Below are positions 46,336 through 57,575 of a stretch of DNA of 64,000 nt, in pieces. Made by a program: the position numbers and the translations under genes. Positions within the stretch are counted from its first letter, which is position 1. Each line of letters opens with the position of its first letter. The notes under the pieces were generated by a model that saw only the letters and a program-made list of their open reading frames with translations, made no database searches and was not told the DNA's origin. Origin of the DNA: Cercis canadensis. Taxonomy: Eukaryota; Streptophyta; Magnoliopsida; Fabales; Fabaceae. Where the stretch lies: assembly GCA_003255065.1 (NCBI GenBank), contig QAOA01008138.1, forward strand, positions 381,876 through 445,875, in the 5' to 3' direction.

Positions 46336-49300
46336 CTCCCCCTTGATTCAAAGTTGCATACACCAAGTAGTGATCTAAAGTAGACATGTTTCTGAGCAGA
46401 GAGTGCCTTTGTAAATATGTCTGCCATTTGTTCATCTGTGTTGCAAAACTTTAAGGTGATCAAGCCATCTGCTACCAAGTCTCTTATAAAGTGGAACCGT
46501 ATGTCAATATGCTTTGTCCTTCCATGTAAGATTGGATTTTTTGCTATTACAATGGTTGATTGATTATCGCAAAAGATTTCAAATGCTTCAACTTGTTCTT
46601 GATTCATGTCAGCAAGCAACCTTCTTAGCCAAGTTGCTTGACATGCTGAGGACATGGCTGCAACATATTCTGCCTCTGTGGTAGAAAGTGCAGTGATTGC
46701 TCGCTTCTTTGAACTCCACGTAATAGCACCTGAGCTAAGGCTGAAAACACTGCCTGAGGTGCTTCTTCTGTCATCCAAAGACCCATAATCCAATGGTCCA
46801 GCAATGTAGTGCAGGATCCTCTTTGTAGCTCCAAAATGATGCTTTGAGGGACTATTCATGAACCCTGAAACAACACCAACTGAGAATGAGATATTTGGCC
46901 GAGTGTGAGCTAAATAATTAAGCCTCCAACAAAGCTTCTAAACCTTCTTTCATCAGCCTTTTCAGTACCATCCTCCAATTGCAATTTTTCATTTACATTC
47001 ATGGGTGTAATTGCCTTTTTGCAATTTACCATGTTGAAACGTTTGAGAAGGTCTTTTGCATATTTCTTTTGTGAAACAAACACTCCATCTTCTCCTTGCT
47101 TAACTTCCAGCCCAAGGAAATAATGCAACAAGCCTAAATCTGTTATCTCAAATGTGTTCATCATACCCTTTTTGAATTCATCGATGAGAGAGTGAGATGA
47201 GCCCATATAAATTATATCATCAACATAAAGGCAAACTAGTAACATATCATTGTTACCTTTCTTCTTCTTCGCATACAGGGTAGGCTCACTCTCACTTCTT
47301 TCAAATCCATATTGCAGAAAATAATAATCAATCTTATTGTACCATGCTCGTAGGGCTTGCTTCAACCCGTACAATGCCTTATTCAGCCTATACACTTTTT
47401 CTTCACTGCCTCTGACAATGAACCCTTCAGGTTGATCAACATATACCTCCTCTTCCAACTCGCCATTCAAGAATGCAAACTTTACATCAAATTGATAAAT
47501 TGGCCACCTTAATTGTGCAACCAAAGCAAAGAATGTTCTCACGGTTTCAAACCTTGCTACTGGGGAAAATGTTTCTTCGAAATCAACTCCCTGCTGCTGA
47601 GAGTACCCTTTTGCCACAAGATGAGCCTTATGCTTCTGAACTCTCCCATTTGCATGATACTTTGTCTTGAATATCCATTTCTGGCCAATTGTATGTTTTC
47701 CATCAGGCAGGTCTATCAGTTCCCACGTTCCATTTCTTTCTATTGCCATGAGTTCCTCCTTCATTGCATTTTTCCATTCCTCCGCTTCTGTAGCTTTGTT
47801 ATAAGTTATAGGATCTAAAACAACAAAAGCAAAAGCACATGATTCATAGATATCTCTCAAGGATCTGAATTTCCTTGGAGGTGATTCATCCGATGACTCA
47901 TCTAAGGAAGAAAAGCTACTGTCCCTTGACTCTAAGCTTGGTAAACTTGTTGGACTGTTACCATCAGGTGTTGAAGGAGTGGAATTTGTAGGTGATGTTG
48001 GGTCTACTACGTCTCCCAATGGAACTTGAAGTTGTGTTTCCACACTGTTGCTCCAATTCCAGCTTGCTTCTTCATTGAATACCACATTTCTGCTAACAAT
48101 CACTTTGCCACTAAGGGGGTTATATAATCTATATGCTTTGGACTCAAAACAATATCCAATGAAAATGCATTTTTCAGATTTTTCATCTAGCTTTCGATGA
48201 TTTTGAGAGTTAACCAAGACATATGCAATACAACCAAAAATTCGTAAGTGGCTTACCGAAGGCTTTGTACCTCTCCAAACTTCATATGGTGTCTGATTCA
48301 ACACTACCTTTGTAGGGGAAATATTCAGTAGGTACACTGAAACAACTATTGCTTCTGCCCAAAATTGATTTGGAAGACCCCCACCTTTTAACAAACTCCT
48401 TGCCATTTCAACAACAATACGGTTCTTGCGTTCTGTCACCTCGTTTTGCTCAGGTGTGTAGGGTGCTGTTAGTTCTCTGCGGATTCCATGTTCTTCACAA
48501 AAGTGGTTAAATTCATTTGACAAGAACTCACCACCTCTATCTGTGCGTAGTGTTTTTATGCAGGAGCCACTTTGTTTTTCAACCAAGGCCTTGAATTTCC
48601 TGAAACACTCAAAAGCTTGTGACTTGAATTTTAGAAAATATACCAAACTCATGCAGCTGAAATCATCAGTAAGGAGCAAGAAGTAACAACTCCCTCCAAA
48701 TGATTCAGTGTGCATAGGACAACATAAGTCAGCATGTATTAATTCAAGGCAGGTGGTTGCCTTCCAAGCCTTTCTAGCAGGAAATGATTTTCTGGTTTGT
48801 TTACCATATATGCACCCCTCACATATATCTAAATGATCAATTTTTGGTAGTCCCCGAACCATATCTTTCTGACTCAGCAACTTCAATCCCTTGATATTGA
48901 GGTGTCCATATCGTAAATGCCACAACTTAGAGTTGTTTTGTTCACTAACAACCAGACCAAAATTTTCCACATATGATACTTCAAGTAGAAACATTTTGTT
49001 CTTGGTCATTTAAACACTAACCATTAGCTGTCCTGACTGCTTGTCTTTAACAACACATGCTCCATCATCAAATAAAATTGAATATCCACTTGCCATTAAT
49101 TGTCCTACACTTAATAGATTATGTGCCAAACCAGGAACAAATTGTACATTATGCAGAAGCTTTACCTTACCATGACTTGTTTTGATTGCCACAATGCCTT
49201 TTCCTTCAACCTAAATTTCCTTGTCATCACCAAGTTTTACCTTCATCTTCTGAGTCTCATTAAGTTCCTTGAATAACGTCTTCATGCCTGACATGTGATT

Positions 49301-50315
49301 AGAGCAACCACTGTCTACAAACCACACACTGCTTGCAATATCATTAGTATCATAATGAGCCATAAACAGATTACTTACTTCTTCACTTTCTTCTGCAAAA
49401 TTTCACTTGCTTGTTTTTAGACTAGCAATCTGCTTTCACATGCCCATACTTCTTACAATTATGACATTGAATGCCACTTTTGTAATCCTTTTGTTCACTG
49501 GAGGACTGCTACCTTTGTTCTGAGTTTCTGCCTCTGCCTCTGCCTCTGCCATGAAACCTTCCTCAAAAGGCACCTCTCCAATGTCCTCTAGCAGCCATCT
49601 TGTCAACTTCTCTTGAATTGGATGTCTCTCCCGTCACCTGAAATGCCTTTTCTTCATTCTTTTCTGCTGAGCTGTTGATCCTTGTCTTGTGAGCTTTCAA
49701 GGATCCCCTCAACTCATCAAAAGAGAAGCTTATCATGTCTTTGGACTCCTCAATTGTAGGCACAAAATGATAAAACTTAGGAGTCAAACTCCTTAATACC
49801 TTTGCAACAATAGTTTGATCAGTTATTTTATCTCCGTATGCCCTTATTTGATTGACAATTGTCATCACCCTTGACAAAAAATCCTGTACTAATTCATTGC
49901 CTCTCATGAGCAAAGTCTCAAACTCATGCCTTAGAGTTTGGAGTTCACAGCTATTACTTTAGCTGAGCCTTGAAACTCAGTTTGCAAAATTGTCCATGCT
50001 TGTTTGGACGTGGTAGCTGCTGCAATTCTTGAGAAAACAGTCTCATGGACTGCTTGTTGAATGAAGAACAGTGCCTTCGAGTCCCTCTTCCTATTTTCCC
50101 TCAAACGATTTTCCTCATCTGGATTAGCATAGCCACTTTCTACCAAGTCCCACAGATCTTGAGACCTGAATAAAGTCTTCATTTTGATGCTCCAAAATTC
50201 GTAGCTTTCTCCCTTGAAAACTGGAATTGATGGTTGAGACACACTCACCATGTTGCCATTGGTTGCCATGAGTTGCACACCCGTTCACAATCGAACTTGG
50301 CTCTAATACCACAAA

Positions 50316-50601
50316 TGTTGGGGAAACTGACACAATGAGAAGGAAAACAAAGAAGGAAAGTGTAGAGAATTCAAGATGTTCTGCTCATTATTTTCGAATA
50401 AAAGGGTGCCTACTTATAAGCTTACAAGCAACGGAAAGAAAGCAAAATAATCTCAACTGAATGCAGATTTAGTGCAACAACCAACTAACTTATTTGACTA
50501 AATACAACCAGTAACTTAATGAACGAAGTAACTGAATTTAGACTAAGTCAAAAAGACCAAGTCACACTGCACATGTTGCAACTTTTAATCAACCTTCAAC
50601 A
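50316..50601 (-). repeat. Right LTR (5' LTR) of copia element C
   Basis: 286 bp, starts TGTTGGGGAAACTGACACAA and ends CCTTCAACA. Confidence 0.9.
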
Positions 50602-50689
50602 TTTTCAAGAAATTGTTGGAATTTATGTTTTTGGCTGTTTATGGGGTTCGTATTTGTAAGGTTATTCATGTTATCTCATTCTAACTTAA

Positions 50690-50910
50690 AATAGAAGAGG
50701 GTATTTTTTTTTTAAAAAAAAATATCAAGATTCTAAGAAAGTTATATTTGAACCAAACATGGGAACGAAAGATTCCTATGAAACATTAACTAACATTCTC
50801 ATGAATGTTTAAGGCCAACAAAATGTATTTGTAATATTCTCGGGAATCATGATTCTCATGAACCAAAAAAAAAAAAAATCCCTTGTACCAAACGCCTCTA
50901 AAGGTCTAAG
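50690..50910. repeat. Dispersed repeat copy 2 (hAT-MITE-like)
   Basis: Relative of 2190-2400 (see there): 'caagattcta', 'atttgaaccaaacat', 'catgaaccaaaaaaaa' and a 'taccaaacgcct' end. Confidence 0.35.
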
Positions 50911-51001
50911 GGCTTCTTCCTTAGTCAAAAAATAGAACTTTTATGTCAAGGTTTAAATCCTTGTTGTGTGTTCTGAGGGTGTGTTCTGCTCCTCATGTCT
51001 T

Positions 51002-51002
<1 letters not shown>

Positions 51003-51032
<30 letters not shown>

Positions 51033-51050
51033 NTTTTTTTTTTTTTTTTC
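51003..51050. repeat. Long poly-T run containing an N
   Basis: A near-pure T-run of about 47 with one undetermined base at 51033, so its length in the assembly is unreliable. Confidence 0.9.
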
Positions 51051-51526
51051 TATTTTTTGAGAGAAACCATTTCCTAGTTCTTTTTGCGCTACTTTATAAT
51101 GAAAAAAAAATGAAGAAAGAGAGAAATTCATCTTTTTCAGTCTATTACTTTTTTCACATAGTGTGGATGTCTATCTATAAGCATAGACACACCTTTTTTT
51201 TTTTTTTGCATGAACAAGTATTTTTTCAGTACCAGAATATACTTTTATGTAAAGACACTTTTACATAGCATATCACTTCATATGATACCTACAGTTTTAA
51301 ATAATCAATACATCACTACATCATCTAACACAACCCTTTACATTTAAAGTAAAAAAAGATTAAACTATTTGAAATAGTCAAATATGTCTTTTAATTCTCT
51401 TAAGATCATATAAAAAGAAGTTCTCCTATATTAAGATACACATAATATATCAATGGTTACAAATGTAAATACTTATTATAATAATAGTTTACAAAAATAT
51501 AGTTTTTATTGATATTAAATAATGAG

Positions 51527-51640
51527 AAAGAGCTTTAGCTTAATGGAACATGCTCCTAATTATAAGATTCTTCTACTAACCTCTATTCTCTAGTTCAAAT
51601 CTCCTTGAATGTAAATGCTATTCAACCTTTCACAACCCTA
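51527..51640 (+). mobile_element. Probable tRNA-derived SINE
   Basis: GAGCTTTAGCTTAATGG resembles a Pol III box A. About 55 bp later TAGTTCAAATCTCC matches box B (GTTCAAATC). A genuine tRNA fold is not apparent. No target duplication or A-tail was found, so the limits are rough. Confidence 0.45.
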
Positions 51641-51670
51641 GCTTTCATCATTGACTATTTATGCTTCTCG

Positions 51671-51840
51671 ACCTAGTGGCAGAACTTGAACTAAATTCTT
51701 GGAGACCCAGAGGGATACTCAGCAAATTATAGACTAACTTTTGGGGACATATTAAATTATTAAGAAAATTCTAGGGGAGCTAAATAATTTTTTTGTGGGT
51801 TCCGTGGCCCCCACATGCCCCTTGAAAGCTCCGCCAATAA
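51671..51840. repeat. Inverted-end repeat (hAT-like)
   Basis: Imperfect inverted ends CTAGTGGCAGAACTT and, complemented, TTATTGGCGGAGCTTTC resemble the 'AGTGGCGGAGC' ends of a common plant hAT-derived repeat; the interior carries 'gtggcccccacatgcccc'. No clear 8-bp duplication. Confidence 0.4.
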
Positions 51841-52937
51841 CTCCACCCAAAACCACCCTTCCATCCACCCCCTTAGCCATCATCCGGAAAATGAACAACC
51901 ACGGTTTTAGGTATTATATGGCTCCACAAATAATAAATTAAGGCACTAATTAACCAATTAATCGATATAGAATCATGAATCATAAAATATTGAAATACGA
52001 AATTAGGTATCAACTAAAGTTTGATTACCAAATAATGAAACTACCAAACCAGATTACTAACTACAAATGTCATGGAATCATTCCCTTATATGTCTTCCAG
52101 ACTTCCATTATTCAGCAATTCTTATCTTTAGCACTAAAGTAGTTGTTTTCAAGAAAAATAAAGCACCCCAAACTGCCTATAGCTGTTTGCAATGTGTATA
52201 TTGGGACAAATTATATTAGAAAAGAACATCCATTAAATTTTGACAAACAAACACAAAATTATGGCCTGCAAAAATTTGGAAAACAAAACTCCATATCATC
52301 CATAAATTCTGATTTTTACATGAGCTTAAAATTTTTAGGTCTTAATCTAATTTGTTATGTGTGGTTGTGGGCTGACCCATTAGCTTGGCCCGAGTTTTAC
52401 AATGTTATCTTTTACACAGAGGTTGAATCAAATTTAACCCCTAATAAAATACATCATAACGTGGTGTGTCAGCCTTGTTGAACTTCCCCAACACTCCTCT
52501 CCAGTTCTCAACTGCTAGTGTCTTCTTTCCCTCAAGAAACAACAAATCAGAGCTACTTTACAGCACAAAAAAGAAAACTGCTCTTTTCATATTTGTTATT
52601 ACATTATTTTTTATTTATTTTTTAGTACTTGGGTTATGACTACAAATTCAAACACAAAACTCACAAGCCTTGAGAAGAACTTTAGTATCACTTAGTCACA
52701 AATTATTTAATGCTATTGCATTACTTGGCAAGAGCAAACTCGAGACTAGGAATTTTGATTGTGGACCCTTGTATACCAAAGAGATAAGTAACTAACTTTT
52801 ATTTATGGACTTATCCTCTTTCTTGTCCCCTCTTAAGCATAGAAAGGAAAATAGGGTACTGTTTAACAGATTTTTTTTGGGTAGAGTCCTTTACAAGGTA
52901 TTTCGAAAACAGGTGATTGATTCGACAATTGCCCTAT
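51841..52937. other. Intergenic, nothing recognised
   Basis: AT-rich. A 112-codon plus-strand frame at 52143-52481 has no motif, low-complexity composition and no splice context. Confidence 0.4.
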
Positions 52938-53200
52938 GAATCTAATTTGAGCCACAAAATACCAACTTGCTTTCTAATATATTCTTTTCTATCTCCATTA
53001 TAAATTATATCCTCTCTTTCCGTGGAATGGTTTACAGGATGGCAAAACAAAACGATATCGTTATGCCACTAGGAATCTAATTTGGGCCACAAAATATCAA
53101 CTTGCTTTCTAATATATTCTTTTCTATTTCCTTTATAAATTATATCCTCTCTTGCTTTACAAGATGACAAAACAAAAGGTTATCGTTATGCCACAAGGAG
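52938..53200. repeat. ~135-bp tandem duplication upstream of an EF-hand gene
   Basis: Copy 1 (52938-53072) and copy 2 (53073-about 53200) share 'ttgctttctaatatattc' and 'atcgttatgccac', with small gaps. It lies 400-660 bp before the EF-hand start codon. Confidence 0.85.
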
Positions 53201-53480
53201 AAATTGCACCGGGATTCCACACTAAACCTAAGAAACAAATTTTGCCCCAAGGACCAAACGACTTATAATCAAGTGGTACTGAAATCATCCTTAAAGCAGC
53301 TTCGTGTTCGGATTTAAAGTTGCAGCCAAAGTAAAAAAAAAAAAAAAAAAAATTCGGCCCCAGAGAATACTAATACCACTAGCAGTCCTCATTCAATTTT
53401 TAACGGGGTCAACCCGACCCGTTGATTCAGACCCTTGAGTTTTGACCCATCATCTTTGATATCTCACACGCACATTGTCT

Positions 53481-53489
53481 CTATATAAA
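53481..53489 (+). promoter_or_regulatory. TATA box of the EF-hand gene
   Basis: CTATATAAA lies about 115 bp before the ATG at 53598, in a good TATA context, with a purine-rich leader after it. Confidence 0.55.
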
Positions 53490-53597
53490 CTCCCTTCTTG
53501 TGGTGCTGTGACTCCGAAAGCCATAGCACCAAATAGAAGAAATACAAGAAGGCAGTGAGAGGAGAGACATTTTATTTCATCATTATATATATTAAAA

Positions 53598-54128
53598 ATG
53601 CCTCTGAACTTACATTCCCCACGTATTGAGACAAGCTCATTTGACATTACGGTAGTGGAGAAAATAAGAGCCATTTTGAAAGAAGCAGATGCTGATGTTG
53701 ATAATCGTCTGACTGATGCAACAGGGAACTAAGAACTGGTTTATTGATGATTGATTACTTTATAATGCGACCTAACACACTTATATAACCAAAAGGCCAC
53801 AAGACCCCTACTAAACAACTACTACCCAATATGATAATAATACTAATTGAAAGATAACTAGGGAACTATAATAATAACAATAGATAAGGATAAGAGACCT
53901 ATTTACCTATAACTCCTATAGCCCATGTATATCGTATCATTGACCAAGGAGGAGCTTAAGAAAGCTTTCCACAAAATTGGTGTGTTCTTCCCAGCAGTGA
54001 GAGCCAAACTTGCTCTCAAAGCTGCTGATAAAAACCATAATGGAGTCATCAGTGGGGACCTGGAAATTGAGGAGCTTGTTCGATATGTGTATGATAGGTA
54101 TGCAGAAGCAATATCAGCAAAGAATTAA
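53598..54128 (+). pseudogene. Small EF-hand calcium-binding protein, split by a solo LTR
   Basis: A calmodulin-like protein with two EF hands. Coding starts at ATG 53598 (MPLNLHSPRIETSSFDITVV) and reaches the first calcium loop, DADVDNRLT (residues 31-39), where a 226-bp solo LTR sits at 53714-53939. Homology resumes at 53945 with KEELKKAFHKIG, FFPAVRAKLALKAADKNHNG and a C-terminus ending at TAA 54128. Apart from the insertion the frame is open; the undisturbed gene would encode about 100 residues. Loop 1 keeps acidic positions 1, 3 and 5 and has a Glu at position 12 across the insertion. Loop 2 (DKNHNGVIS) has Leu, not Glu, at position 12, so binding may be weak. As it stands, the frame stops inside the LTR after 44 codons. 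An LTR-containing splice form cannot be excluded. Confidence 0.8.
53709..53944. mobile_element. Small solo LTR (226 bp) in the EF-hand exon
   Basis: The element is 53714-53939 with inverted ends TGATGCAAC and CGTATCA, flanked by CTGAC (53709-53713) and TTGAC (53940-53944), a 5-bp duplication with one change. TG/CA ends, 5-bp duplication and lack of coding fit a solo LTR; orientation and superfamily unknown. A non-autonomous element of another class is less likely. Confidence 0.65.
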
Positions 54129-54680
54129 GTAAAGGAGGGATTTACAATGCCCCACTTAAGCCCTTAGGGTCTAGTTAAGCCTTATTATATCTCTATATTT
54201 TATCTCACTACATTATGTAAATGTATATGTATTTTATCTGTAATTTCAGAAGCTCTCTCGCAGTCTGCGCGCTGCTAATCCTCTGTGTTGTGTGACTCTA
54301 GTTACGTTCTAGACCTGTACAGCACTACCTCTGAACGTAGCGACTTGAGTCACTTTTCCTTTTCACTACTTTCGTGCCGTTGTAGTAATGATCTTGGCCA
54401 TATATAAAATTACCGGTATCTCTATCACGTTTTGAATGTTTGGCTTTCTTTTATCATTCTCTTTTTGTAACGTGGAGAGTAAAAATTAATCTCAATTATC
54501 TTTGTGTTCCCAAGGTCATTACTGGTTAGCAGGATTAACTTACAACTTCCTTCTAGATCTAGAAGTTATTAGAAAATTACTCATATAAAAAAAAAAAAAA
54601 AAGTTATAAGAAATTACAATGGAAATCAAACAAAATCTAGTAAACTTGCACATTGTACATACAAAGGAACATGCCTTATT
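54129..54680. other. 3' flank of the EF-hand gene
   Basis: Probably the old 3' untranslated region, then AT-rich spacer. Nothing else recognised. Confidence 0.4.
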
Positions 54681-54803
54681 AAACTATTGAGTATGTACCA
54701 AATATCTTGTAGCTAAGTGATAAAACTCAGGACTTATGGGTCCTGTATTGGAATCTAAAATCGTAGCCGAAAATATCAAAAAAAAGAAAACTATTGTGTA
54801 TGT
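54681..54803 (+). mobile_element. Short tRNA-like SINE with target duplication
   Basis: Flanked by AAACTATTGAGTATGT (54681-54696) and AAACTATTGTGTATGT (54788-54803), 15 of 16 identical. The roughly 91-bp body carries a box-A-like GTAGCTAAGTGATA and a box-B-like TGTATTGGAATCT and ends in an A-rich run. These are the features of a short plant SINE. Confidence 0.75.
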
Positions 54804-55349
54804 TATCTCAAATTGTAGAAATTGAAAGAAAAAATAATAATAATAAATGAAGTTATGAGAAACAAAAAGTAGAGCGAATTGCAATATAAATTTCATGGAT
54901 ATTAAATGGGGTTAGCCAAAATAATTTATTTTTTTAAAGGGAATAAAAATAAATGAATTTAAAATATTATTTATAATCTAAACGGTTAATTTCAATTGTT
55001 ATTAGTTCGTCCGTCATATCCGGAGTTTTGAAAGGATAATATAATATAGATATATATAGTTATTGAAAATCTCAGATCCTTTCTATGATTAAAAAAAAAA
55101 AAAGATTCTATTTTAAAAAAGAACTTTGTTAATTAAGCACTTGCAGTAATGGTGTACCAAAAAAACACTAACAGGAGTTCACCCAAAAAAAAGAAAAAAA
55201 GAAAATTTAATAGGAACAAGGAATTGGTAAGGTTTCAAATGCCAGCTATATAAATATGTCAATGATTCTATAATATCATATAGGTATACCATACTATATT
55301 GATGTGATAAGCATACGTAATTTTTATATTTTATTAGATATAAAATAAA
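54804..55349. other. Intergenic, nothing recognised
   Basis: AT-rich with A-runs. No feature that I can support. Confidence 0.4.
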
Positions 55350-55602
55350 GGGAAACACTATTTTCACATCTTATTTTACTAATGTCACACCTTATTAAAT
55401 GTCTAGATATGATATAAACTAAATAACCTTCAATTAATATGGAAATTTTTTAACTTTGACTGAAACTTTCTATGTTGAATGAGAATTTTTACAATTGACT
55501 AAAAACTTTCTACATTAAATGAGAGTAAATTAGTCTATATTATATTTAGACAATAAATAGGATGTGATATTAGAAAAACCGGGTGTGGAAATAGAGGCTC
55601 CC
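55350..55602. mobile_element. MITE family 1, whole copy
   Basis: Inverted ends GGGAAACACTATTTTCACA and, complemented, GGGAGCCTCTATTTCCACA, extending about 75 bp inward on each side with mismatches. AT-rich flanks hide any target duplication. Same family as the outer element at 22711-23565. Confidence 0.75.
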
Positions 55603-55720
55603 AAAATATAATTTATCTTATTTTTTCAAATAAACTTGAAAACAGTTGACTTGTACACATGTTATTCACTCATTGGCTATTCTCATGTGGTATAACATAC
55701 CACATAAATATAAAAAATAT

Positions 55721-55876
55721 GGATTTGGATCTAGTCATGTTGCTCAAATATGAACTGTTCATTCTATTAAAGCTCATCTCAACCATTAAATGTTAATGTG
55801 TTTTAATGGTTCAGATGAGCTTTAATGAAATGGACGGCTCAGATCTGAGCAATATGATTCAAGTGACATGACTGGA
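55721..55876. repeat. Foldback hairpin element
   Basis: Arms such as 'attaaagctcatctcaacca' and 'tggttcagatgagctttaat' surround a loop of about 15 bases. Outer parts (CTAGTCATGTTGCTCA against TGAGCAATATGATTC...CATGACTGG) also pair. A small MITE or other hairpin; no duplication found. Confidence 0.65.
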
Positions 55877-55903
55877 TTCGGGTCCCAAAAATATCTAAGA
55901 AAC

Positions 55904-55907
<4 letters not shown>

Positions 55908-55938
<31 letters not shown>

Positions 55939-56027
55939 TTACAAGTTTTAGAGGTTAACCAGCAAAACACTATATATATATATATATATAATTATTACAA
56001 GTTTTAGAGGTTAACCAGCAAAACACA
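55908..56027. repeat. ~63-bp tandem duplication led by a (TA)n run
   Basis: A (TA)n run plus 'attattacaagttttagagg' and 'ttaaccagcaaaacac' occur twice in a row without a change in the unique part, so the duplication is recent or an assembly effect. Confidence 0.9.
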
Positions 56028-56549
56028 TTTTCCTGGCGTCTCATCAATTTACGCTTTTTTTTTTTTTTTTAATTCTCGCTTGGACTAGCCCCTGCCCATT
56101 GAACCCTAAGTAATGTCAATATTACTTCAATAAATTACATTTTTACTTTTCATTAACTATTTGATCCTTTTTAATTTTATAGAAAAAAAAGATTTAATAT
56201 TTATGTGTTAAAATTAAGCAAGGGATAAATTTATTATTTTTTCCATTAAATAAATAAAACTAAATTTTCTAATTGAAAATTTCACTTTTTTGAAATATTG
56301 CTAAAATAGAGCTAGTTTTATGTTTTCTTGACTCTATCTATAACTACAAATGTTAGGCTCTGCAATTAAGCAAACCTCTTAAATCACGGTCTTATAATTC
56401 TATCATATTTTATTTTTTAACATTTGATTGAAACGGTTGGGCGGCCGGGACTCAAGATGAAGGTATAATTCACTTTGATATTACAAGTAAAAGCTAGTGT
56501 GAATTTTAAGAAATATTATGCTTCCATTTCTCTTAAATTGTTGGGTATT

Positions 56550-56822
56550 ATAGATAAAGAGTTAAATACATTTGTCGTCCTGAATTATTTTTCAAATGTC
56601 ACTTCAATCCTTGATTTATTTCTTATGTCACTTTAATCCTAAAATAATCACTCTACCTATCAAATTAGTCCTTTAAGTGATTATTTTTGTGGTATGGAGG
56701 ATTAATTTAGAGAGTAATGTGATTATTCAAGAATTAAATTATCACAAAAAATAAATCAAAGACTAAATTGACATTTGAGAAATAATTCAAGGACGAAAAA
56801 ATGTATTTTACTCATAGATAAA
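56550..56822. mobile_element. Mutator-like MITE with 9-bp target duplication
   Basis: The element is 56559-56813 with inverted ends GAGTTAAATACATTTGTCG and GAGTAAAATACATTTTTTCG. Exact 9-bp repeats ATAGATAAA flank it (56550-56558, 56814-56822). Same family as the UGT-intron MITE at 3977-4186. Confidence 0.85.
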
Positions 56823-56823
56823 A

Positions 56824-57575
56824 GGCTTAATTGTAATTTTGGTCTTCTATTAAAAAAGTGAACGATTTGGTCTCCCATTTTTTTAAAATGAACAATTTAA
56901 CCTTTTTATTTTGACAAAAGTTGCAATTCCTTCTGTCTCTCAAACGTTAAAAAATAAACGAAAATGTTGATGTGGCAATAAGAAATTATTATTTTAATTT
57001 GATTCAGCCCAAAATACTAAAACTAACCTTAGAAAAAAAATTCTCATTTCCCAATTCACAAGTCCAGATCATTCAAAGTCCAAATCTACGTCTTTGTAAC
57101 CTCCCCACAAAATTTCAGCTCGACCCAACGGTGAATGACTCTAGATCACCAGTTTGATGAAAACTACTAGAAAAATACCAAAACATAGGCCTTTATTCAT
57201 CAAACCAGTGATCTATAGTCATTCACCATTGGATCGAGCTGCAATTTTGTGAGAAGGTTTCAAAGACATAGATCTTGACTTTTGATGGTGGGATTTTAAT
57301 TTTGAGACCTTTAATTCTTGATCTCGACCTATGAATTGAGAAAATGAGATTTTTTTTTTTCCTAAGGTTAGTTTTGGTATTTTGAGTTGAATCAGATAAA
57401 AATAATAATTTCTTATTGTCACGTCAGCATTTCTGTTTATTTTTTAATGTTTGAGAGATGGAGGGACCAAAATTGTAACTTTTGTCAAAATAAAAGGGCT
57501 AAATTGTTCATTTTTAAAGAAGTTGGACCAAATCGTTCACTTTGTTAAAATAAGGGAACTAAAATTGCAATTAAG
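56824..57575. mobile_element. Mutator-like foldback MITE, family 2
   Basis: Arms of over 300 bp are inverted around about 57180. Ends GGCTTAATTGTAATTTTGG and CTTAATTGCAATTTTAG match the element at 22753-23303. No 9-bp duplication is seen. It begins one base after the duplication of the previous MITE. Confidence 0.8.

Larger units (their letters stand above)
46064..50601 (-). mobile_element. Copia element C, nearly whole
   Basis: LTRs at 46064-46335 and 50316-50601 end in TTCAACA. Beside the right LTR, 50302-50314 complements to TGGTATTAGAGCC, the initiator-Met primer site. A purine tract (complement of 46336-46349) lies beside the left LTR. Minus-strand parts: gag about 50278-49410 with zinc knuckle, protease about 49400-49010, one long frame 49009-46910 holding integrase and reverse transcriptase ([20 protein letters not shown] region), RNase H 46859-46323. 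I counted about 11 differences in 245 aligned LTR bases, so it is younger than element B. About three or four breaks. It inserted about 110 bp upstream of the putative MORN first exon. Confidence 0.93.

Noticed and set aside
51003-51050. Poly-Phe / poly-Lys frames
   Set aside because: Direct translation of a homopolymer containing an N.
52143-52481. 112-codon plus-strand frame
   Set aside because: No recognisable motif, no splice or promoter context, AT-driven composition.
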